NCBI GenBank assembly: GCA_902464195.1
Contig: CABQJB010000061.1
Span: forward strand, 1-10,302
Reading direction: 5' to 3'
Origin: an uncultured Megasphaera sp.
GTDB taxonomy: Bacteria; Bacillota; Negativicutes; Veillonellales; Megasphaeraceae
DNA length: 10,302 bases
Shown one piece after another: positions 6,431 to 10,302 of the stretch. Within the stretch, counting starts at the first letter, position 1. Every line of letters begins with the position of its first letter. Below the pieces are notes generated by a model. That model was not told where the DNA came from. It saw only the letters and a program-made list of their open reading frames with translations, and searched no databases. A program made the translations under genes and the position numbers.

Positions 6431-6994
6431 TTAAGCCTCCTGTTTAGCTTCTTTCAAACAAGACAATAACTGACTTTCGAGGAGTTCCATTGATTCCGTC
6501 GGTTCAAAGCGGCCTACAACCTGGCCTTGACGGTCGACGAGAAATTTCGTAAAATTCCACTTAATATCCGGGTTTTCTTTGTAATGCCAATCCCGTTTGC
6601 GAAGCAGGAGGCTCATGCCCAGGGCTTTCGCGCCCTTGCCAAAACCGTGGAATCCCTGCTGGGATTTGAGATACGTATATAAGGGCAGCTCATTTTCCCC
6701 ATTGACATCGGCTTTTTTCATCCGCAAAAAGGTCGTATCATATTTGATGCTGCAAAAATTCTGGATGCCCCTGTCATCTTCCGGCGCCTGGTTCATGAAC
6801 TGATTACAGGGAACGTTGATGATTTCGAATCCATAGTCCTTGTATCTCCGATACAATTCTTCCAGCGCCTTGTACTGCGGCGTAAATCCGCAGCGCGTCG
6901 CCGTATTGACGATGAGCAGGGCTTTGCCGGAGAAATCCCGTAAAGCGACTTTCTTTCCCTGATTGTCTTCCAGTTCAAAATCATAAATCGTCAT
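6431..6994 (-). CDS. Glutathione peroxidase family protein (Cys-type), divergent copy
   Basis: This is a thiol peroxidase of the GPx fold, expected to reduce hydrogen peroxide or organic hydroperoxides in the cytoplasm, probably with thioredoxin or glutaredoxin as electron donor. In the 187-residue product the catalytic cysteine is Cys35 (NTATRCGFT). The tetrad partners are Gln69, Trp146 and Asn147 (KWNFTKF), and the likely resolving cysteine is Cys81 (NFCSIKY). I set the start at the ATG before TIYDF, which has AGAGGGGG about eight bases upstream. A longer reading from 7078 would run into the preceding gene. It differs from the sister copy (7447-7995) in the loop after Cys81, where YDTTFLRM replaces the usual YGVTFPIF, and in a basic insert around residues 118-141. 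A selenocysteine codon is absent. Confidence 0.9.
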   Translation of the reverse strand: MTIYDFELEDNQGKKVALRDFSGKALLIVNTATRCGFTPQYKALEELYRRYKDYGFEIINVPCNQFMNQAPEDDRGIQNFCSIKYDTTFLRMKKADVNGENELPLYTYLKSQQGFHGFGKGAKALGMSLLLRKRDWHYKENPDIKWNFTKFLVDRQGQVVGRFEPTESMELLESQLLSCLKEAKQEA

Positions 6995-7022
6995 GTCATA
7001 TCCCCCTCTTCTCTTGTAAATG

Positions 7023-7418
7023 TTATAAGGAATAAGTAACCGGTTCTGCTGTAAAGGAATAGATAGTCCCCTGTCCATTGATAAATCGGAACACTGTCAT
7101 AAGCTGATCATCCACGCTATACATCTTACTCAGCACTTCTTTATTTGTTTCCATCATAGCCACGCGGGCTTCTCGCCGGGTATCTTCTTCCACCTGGCCG
7201 CTGATGCGAATCCATTTATCTTCATACATACCGCAGATGGCTACATTCGGATTCTGCTTCATCTGACGATACACGGCTTTTTTGTTCGTCGTGATAAGAT
7301 AAAGTTTATCTTCGAATTCACAAAGAGCCCCAAAAGGACGGACTTGCGGTTTATCCCCATCCATGGTTGCCAAATAGAAGGGCTTACAATGTTGCAAAAA
7401 AGCAGCTACTTCTTTCAT
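7023..7418 (-). CDS. Pyridoxamine 5'-phosphate oxidase-like FMN-binding split-barrel protein
   Basis: This small protein of about 131 residues belongs to the PNPOx-like split-barrel family, whose members bind FMN as dimers and reduce various substrates (NimA-like proteins are in this group). Family signs are FYLATMDGDKPQVRPFGA near the N-terminus, then LYLITTNKKAVYRQMKQNPNVAI, and a WIRISGQV strand. I prefer the ATG at 7418, because GAGAGG is spaced nine bases before it; the ATG at 7427 directly abuts that site. It sits 28 bases from each neighbouring glutathione peroxidase gene, in the middle of the stress operon. The substrate cannot be told from the sequence. True pyridoxine biosynthesis is unlikely given its size and context. 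Confidence 0.85.
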   Translation of the reverse strand: MKEVAAFLQHCKPFYLATMDGDKPQVRPFGALCEFEDKLYLITTNKKAVYRQMKQNPNVAICGMYEDKWIRISGQVEEDTRREARVAMMETNKEVLSKMYSVDDQLMTVFRFINGQGTIYSFTAEPVTYSL

Positions 7419-7446
7419 GATACTCATCCTCTCGTCTTATGATTCA

Positions 7447-7995
7447 TCATTTCAAACAATCCTGGACACAAGCGGCTACCCGGTCCATTGAAGCAGTCGG
7501 TTCAAAGCGGCTGATGACCTGACCGTTACGATCGACGAGAAATTTCGTAAAGTTCCATTTAATCGAATCGCCTTCCAAGTATTCCGGAAAATTTTCTTTC
7601 AAGGCATTGCTGAGCAGTTCGGCATAAGGGTGATCCGCATCGAATCCCTTGAATCCCTGTTCTTTCGTCAAATACTGGAAAAGGGGCTGCGCATTTTCGC
7701 CGCGTACATCGCCTTTGGCAAAAATAGGGAAGGTAACACCATAATTAAAACGGCAGAATTCCTGTACTTCTTCATTAGTACCCGGTTCCTGACCAGCGAA
7801 CTGGTTGCAGGGGAATCCGAGAATTTCAAGCCCCTGGGCCTTGTATTTCACATAAAGTTCTTGTAATTCCTTGAATTGGGGCGTGAAGCCACATTTGCTC
7901 GCCGTATTTACGATGAGCAGGACCTTGCCCTTATAGGCTGCTAACGACTTTTCTTCTCCATTGTTCGCTTTCACCACGAAATCATATACGCTCAT
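7447..7995 (-). CDS. Glutathione peroxidase family protein (Cys-type), canonical copy
   Basis: This is a GPx-fold peroxidase of 182 residues that keeps all family signatures: NTASKCGFT with catalytic Cys35, FPCNQFAGQEPG with Gln69, FCRFNYGVTFPIF with resolving Cys81, and KWNFTKFLVD with Trp147 and Asn148. The Cys35/Cys81 pair is typical of GPx proteins that are reduced by thioredoxin-type donors rather than glutathione. A GAGGAGG site precedes the ATG by about seven bases. It follows the secreted repeat protein after 40 bases and is followed by the split-barrel gene after 28. The two GPx genes are clear paralogues separated by one gene, probably from a local duplication that then diverged. 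Confidence 0.93.
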   Translation of the reverse strand: MSVYDFVVKANNGEEKSLAAYKGKVLLIVNTASKCGFTPQFKELQELYVKYKAQGLEILGFPCNQFAGQEPGTNEEVQEFCRFNYGVTFPIFAKGDVRGENAQPLFQYLTKEQGFKGFDADHPYAELLSNALKENFPEYLEGDSIKWNFTKFLVDRNGQVISRFEPTASMDRVAACVQDCLK

Positions 7996-8035
7996 TTCCG
8001 TTACCTCCTCATATCTTTGCTGCAGCTAGCGCACT

Positions 8036-8230
8036 TTACGCTTTCACTGCCTGATAATCTCCATTTTCTGAATACCCATAGCATTTATTGTTATTTTCAT
8101 CTTGCGGCACGACGTCAACTACAACTGCTGCAAAATCGCCATTTTCAGAATAGCCATAATATTCATTGCTATTTTCAGTCTGCGGCACGATATCGACTAC
8201 AGCTGCTGCAAAATCACCATTTTCAGAATA
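8036..8230 (-). repeat. 78-base coding tandem repeat (2.5 copies)
   Basis: Copies run at about 8230-8153, 8152-8075 and 8074-8036 (partial) on the minus strand, in frame within the secreted protein gene. The period is 78 bases (26 codons). The first two copies are close at both the DNA and protein level. Confidence 0.8.
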
Positions 8231-8323
8231 ATTATAAGCAGCATCAGCGGCAAAAGCCGAAAAACTCATAAGTGTCATGGCTGCAAACATCATAGTCATT
8301 ACTTTTTTCTTTATATTTTTCAT
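8036..8323 (-). CDS. Small secreted protein with 26-residue tandem repeats, function unknown
   Basis: This 95-residue protein starts with a classic signal peptide: KNIKKK, a hydrophobic core, then an AFA-type cleavage site near residue 25. The mature part is almost only a repeat of 26 residues, with YSENGDF at 32-38 and 58-64 and YSENGDY at 84-90. The first two repeats continue AAxVVDxVPQxEN, and the third is cut short. It is acidic and has one cysteine (81). I chose the second ATG, because AGAGG lies eight bases before it and only two before the ATG at 8329. It lies between rubrerythrin (28-base gap) and a glutathione peroxidase (40-base gap), so it is probably co-expressed with peroxide defence. 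I do not recognise the family. Export across the membrane is likely. A binding or adhesion role would be a guess. Confidence 0.8.
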   Translation of the reverse strand: MKNIKKKVMTMMFAAMTLMSFSAFAADAAYNYSENGDFAAAVVDIVPQTENSNEYYGYSENGDFAAVVVDVVPQDENNNKCYGYSENGDYQAVKA

Positions 8324-8351
8324 TCTCATTACCTCTTCTTACTGTTAACTT

Positions 8352-8897
8352 TTATTCTGCTTCACGGAAAGCACTCTTGGGCTGGCCACAAATCGGGCAG
8401 ACATAGTCATCGCCTTCAGCGTTAATGTCGCCTTCGTATTCATAGCCGCAGACCGGACAGACATATACTTTCTTAGCTTTGGCAGGCTGGTTTTCCTGCG
8501 GATATTTGGCGAGGATTTCTGCCATCATGACGCCGTGGTGGCCTTCCTGTTTGGCAAAGAGTTCCAGTTCATCAGCAGCTTCGTCACAACCGGCAGCGCG
8601 GACTTTATCAGCCAGGGCCTTGATCTGTGCTTCACCGCCAGCTTCAGCCTTCTGCAATCCCCGGACGAGTCCCCAGAAATTCTGCGGATATTTTCCAACC
8701 AGCGTCGCATAAAAGCCAGCGTGAACGGCTTCCTGATTAGCTGCTTCAATAAAGGTATCGACAATATCGTCATAGCCCTGTTCTTTCGCCATCCGTGCCA
8801 AAGCGTAGTACATCATCGTCCCAGTGGCTTCAGCCTGCATCATTGCTTTCATCATCTGTTCCAAATCAGTTCCTTTTGCAAATCCATAAATGCTCAT
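8352..8897 (-). CDS. rbr: Rubrerythrin
   Basis: Rubrerythrin is a cytoplasmic diiron peroxidase of anaerobes that reduces hydrogen peroxide with electrons passed through its rubredoxin iron. The 181-residue product has an N-terminal four-helix ferritin-like domain with the expected ligands: Glu23, the ExxH at Glu56-His59, and a second ExxH at Glu118-His121. A C-terminal rubredoxin domain follows, with CPVC (147-150) and CPIC (167-170). I set the start at the ATG before SIYGFAKG, since AGGAGG lies eight bases upstream. An upstream in-frame ATG at 8933 has no comparable site. It is the first gene of the six-gene run and stands behind a consensus promoter with a leader of about 90 bases. Confidence 0.95.
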   Translation of the reverse strand: MSIYGFAKGTDLEQMMKAMMQAEATGTMMYYALARMAKEQGYDDIVDTFIEAANQEAVHAGFYATLVGKYPQNFWGLVRGLQKAEAGGEAQIKALADKVRAAGCDEAADELELFAKQEGHHGVMMAEILAKYPQENQPAKAKKVYVCPVCGYEYEGDINAEGDDYVCPICGQPKSAFREAE

Positions 8898-8966
8898 TTT
8901 CAATTCCTCCTGTTTCCGTTTAATCGATTTCATTTAATTTTATTTTGTTAAATTTAAATTACTAAG

Positions 8967-8986
8967 AAGCAGTAACAGCTCTGCTT
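8967..8986 (-). promoter_or_regulatory. Hairpin in the rubrerythrin leader
   Basis: AAGCAG and CTGCTT form a 6-bp stem with an 8-base loop, starting a few bases after the predicted transcription start. It is too weak and too AT-flanked to call a riboswitch. It may stabilise the 5' end of the mRNA. Confidence 0.35.
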
Positions 8987-8995
8987 GCAATTCCT

Positions 8996-9024
8996 ATTAT
9001 ATACGAACTTTTTAATTTTGTCAA
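8996..9024 (-). promoter_or_regulatory. Consensus promoter of the rubrerythrin-led operon
   Basis: On the minus strand TTGACA (9019-9024) is separated from TATAAT (8996-9001) by exactly 17 bases. Both boxes are perfect sigma-A consensus. It should be very strong, with a start near 8989 and a leader of about 90 bases before the rubrerythrin ATG. Confidence 0.9.
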
Positions 9025-9050
9025 ATATAATTTTACAAAATTTATTTGAC
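9020..9050. promoter_or_regulatory. 8-bp inverted repeat overlapping the rubrerythrin -35 box
   Basis: GTCAAATA (9020-9027) and TATTTGAC (9043-9050) are perfect inverted repeats with a 15-base AT-rich centre. One arm covers most of the -35 box. A protein bound here would block or modulate the promoter. It also follows the glutaredoxin gene, but the stem is too AT-rich and lacks a U-run, so I do not call it a terminator. Confidence 0.45.
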
Positions 9051-9062
9051 GGTAAAAAGCGC

Positions 9063-9293
9063 TTAGAGATTCAGCAGGGCGTCGATTTTCGCTTTGTCAA
9101 AACCCAAGACATAAGCTTTATCATCAGCCGTCGTAATCGGAACCATCATATCGCCTGTCAGCTGATAGCAGGCGTCGCGGTCCGCTTCATTGACTTCAAT
9201 ATTATGTTCTTCAAAATCGACATGCTTGCTCTTGAGGTATTTCTTCACTTTTTCACACCACGGACATTCATTGATTGAATAAACTTTTACCAT
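9063..9293 (-). CDS. Glutaredoxin
   Basis: This 76-residue cytoplasmic thiol-disulfide carrier has the redox motif CPWC at residues 10-13 and the cis-proline (Pro52) in the segment MVPITT. The length and motif fit small bacterial glutaredoxin/NrdH-like proteins. The ATG overlaps the last seven bases of the thioredoxin reductase-like gene, so the two are translationally coupled and their products are probably partners. In Clostridium pasteurianum a similar pair (Cp34 flavoprotein and Cp9 glutaredoxin) reduces a peroxiredoxin with NADH. By analogy this one could feed the Cys-type glutathione peroxidases of the adjacent operon. A role with ribonucleotide reductase is the alternative, but no nrd gene is nearby. 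Confidence 0.92.
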   Translation of the reverse strand: MVKVYSINECPWCEKVKKYLKSKHVDFEEHNIEVNEADRDACYQLTGDMMVPITTADDKAYVLGFDKAKIDALLNL

Positions 9294-10231
9294 TTTACTT
9301 TTCCTCCTCGCATTTGTTCAATATATTTTCCAGCCAGCAGGGCTGCTGTCGTCCCATCGGCGGCGGCCGTCGTAAGCTGGCGTATTTCCTTTTCACGGAC
9401 ATCACCGGCGGCAAAGACACCAGGGATTGCAGTACGACAATCTTCTCCTGCTGGGATGCGTCCGTCCTCTAAGGGCAAGTCTTCAGCAAATAATTCGGTA
9501 TTCGGTACGACGCCGATATTGACGAACAGGCCATCGACAGGAAGTTCTTCCTCGATACCCGAAGCTTTATCAAAGAGGACAAGCGACGTAAGTTTCCCTT
9601 CGCCGTGAAGCGCCTTGATTTCTGTTTCCAGCAGGATTTCAACCTTCAGATTCCTCTGCAGGCGCTGGATGGAAACTTCATCGGCCCGCAATCGGGACCG
9701 ATGGATTACATAAAGCTTTTTTGCATATTTCGTCAAGAAATTAGCTGCATCAATAGCGGCATTGCCACCGCCCATCACGGCGATGACTTTATCCTGATAT
9801 AGATGGCCATCGCAGAGTTCGCAGTAATGGACGCCCTTATTGGCATATATCATTTCTTCAGGGAGGGGCAGCTTGCGCCGGTTCATTCCAGAAGCAATGA
9901 TGACAACATCTGTTTCATAGATATATTCAGCCGTTTCAACGATTTTAGGCGTTGCCTTGAGACTCACCTTTTCAACAATATCAAATTCATCAACCACAGC
10001 TCCGGCATGTTCGGCCTGCGCCTGGACAGTCTCAATTAAATCCCGGCCAGTGACTTTCATGAAGCCCGGATAATTTTCGATACCCGTCGCATTGCTGATT
10101 TGGCCGCCTACAATAGCATTTTCCAAGACCAGCACAGACAGGTTCATCCGTCCGGCATAAAGTGCTGCCGTAAGGCCGGCCATGCCAGCGCCGATAATGA
10201 CAACATCTTTATGGATTCTTTTTTTTACCAT
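9287..10231 (-). CDS. Thioredoxin reductase-like FAD oxidoreductase
   Basis: This 314-residue flavoprotein transfers electrons from a pyridine nucleotide through FAD to a redox disulfide. It has the FAD-binding GAGMAG (14-19), the active-site CELC (137-140), the nucleotide-binding GGGNAA (154-159), and the C-terminal FAD motif AAGDVREKEIRQL (275-287). The length is normal for the bacterial low-Mr thioredoxin reductase family. Where NADPH enzymes have HRRxxxR, this one has HRSRLR (177-182), so cofactor preference may be altered. I set the start at the ATG at 10231, with AAGGAG seven bases upstream; the ATG at 10237 is too close to that site. Coupling to the glutaredoxin gene suggests that glutaredoxin, not a classic thioredoxin, is the partner. 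Confidence 0.92.
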   Translation of the reverse strand: MVKKRIHKDVVIIGAGMAGLTAALYAGRMNLSVLVLENAIVGGQISNATGIENYPGFMKVTGRDLIETVQAQAEHAGAVVDEFDIVEKVSLKATPKIVETAEYIYETDVVIIASGMNRRKLPLPEEMIYANKGVHYCELCDGHLYQDKVIAVMGGGNAAIDAANFLTKYAKKLYVIHRSRLRADEVSIQRLQRNLKVEILLETEIKALHGEGKLTSLVLFDKASGIEEELPVDGLFVNIGVVPNTELFAEDLPLEDGRIPAGEDCRTAIPGVFAAGDVREKEIRQLTTAAADGTTAALLAGKYIEQMRGGKVKW

Positions 10232-10281
10232 AAGCATACTCCTTTCCTTGTTTTGTCGTGTTTTCTCTACTGACAAGTCTT

Positions 10282-10287
10282 ATTATA
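10282..10287 (-). promoter_or_regulatory. -10 box of the thioredoxin reductase-glutaredoxin operon
   Basis: A perfect TATAAT on the minus strand lies about 50 bases upstream of the start codon. The matching -35 would fall at about 10305-10310, just outside the window, so the promoter is only half visible. A TTGTC/GACAA inverted repeat (10253-10257 and 10272-10276) lies in the leader. Confidence 0.55.
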
Positions 10288-10302
10288 CACGAAAATTTAA
10301 TT

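Noticed and set aside
6995..7078. Longer start for the downstream glutathione peroxidase
   Set aside because: The extra 28 residues would overlap the split-barrel gene, have no family similarity, and bypass a good ribosome binding site before the ATG at 6994.
8075..8230. Tandem repeats as a CRISPR array
   Set aside because: The repeats are contiguous, in frame and coding (26 codons), without spacers.
8017..8425. Plus-strand open frames opposite the secreted repeat protein and rubrerythrin
   Set aside because: They only reflect the repeat and codon pattern of the minus-strand genes. They have no ribosome binding site and no recognisable product.
9020..9050. Inverted repeat as terminator of the glutaredoxin gene
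   Set aside because: The stem is only 8 bp and AT-rich, has a 15-base loop and no following U-run, and overlaps the rubrerythrin -35 box, so an operator is the better reading.

Overview
The window looks like chromosomal DNA of an anaerobic, low-oxygen-adapted Firmicute. A member of the Negativicutes (Megasphaera/Veillonellaceae type) is my best guess. The reasons are strong AGGAGG-type ribosome binding sites, a clostridial-type D-proline reductase operon, rubrerythrin, and a mid-range G+C content. The taxon is an inference from gene content, not from a marker gene. There is no rRNA, tRNA, CRISPR array or insertion sequence.

Region 1 (about 1-4300, all minus strand) is a compact operon in the order prdC - prdA - small gene - prdB. 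It encodes D-proline reductase (PrdA proprotein and PrdB), its RnfC-like electron-transfer protein PrdC, and a 140-residue protein with a clear internal duplication. The system should reduce D-proline to 5-aminovalerate as a terminal electron acceptor. PrdB carries cysteine where the best-studied clostridial enzymes carry selenocysteine, while the pyruvoyl-forming Thr-Cys site of PrdA is intact.

Region 2 (4301-6095) starts with a 242-base divergent intergenic region. It holds candidate promoters for both directions, a duplicated TTCATGnnTTCAT element, palindromes and a 9-bp inverted repeat. A divergent plus-strand gene follows, coding for an XRE-type helix-turn-helix protein with a roughly 400-residue C-terminal part that I do not recognise. 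It is the obvious candidate regulator of the prd operon, in the place where clostridia use the sigma-54 activator PrdR. A strong, probably bidirectional, hairpin terminator closes it.

Region 3 (6096-9024, minus strand) reads as a six-gene oxidative-stress operon behind a perfect TTGACA-N17-TATAAT promoter: rubrerythrin - secreted tandem-repeat protein - glutathione peroxidase - FMN-binding split-barrel protein - second glutathione peroxidase - small cysteine-bearing PAS-like protein. The gaps between genes are 2-40 bases. Region 4 (9063-10302, minus strand) is a two-gene thioredoxin reductase-like / glutaredoxin unit with overlapping reading frames. It resembles the Clostridium pasteurianum Cp34/Cp9 reducing system and could supply electrons to the thiol peroxidases next door.

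The most noteworthy items are the Cys-type proline reductase with an unfamiliar regulator and a duplicated operator-like element, the internally duplicated protein between PrdA and PrdB, and two unrecognised small proteins (secreted repeat protein, Cys-bearing PAS protein) inside the peroxide-defence operon. No stretch longer than about 250 bases lacks a gene or signal.
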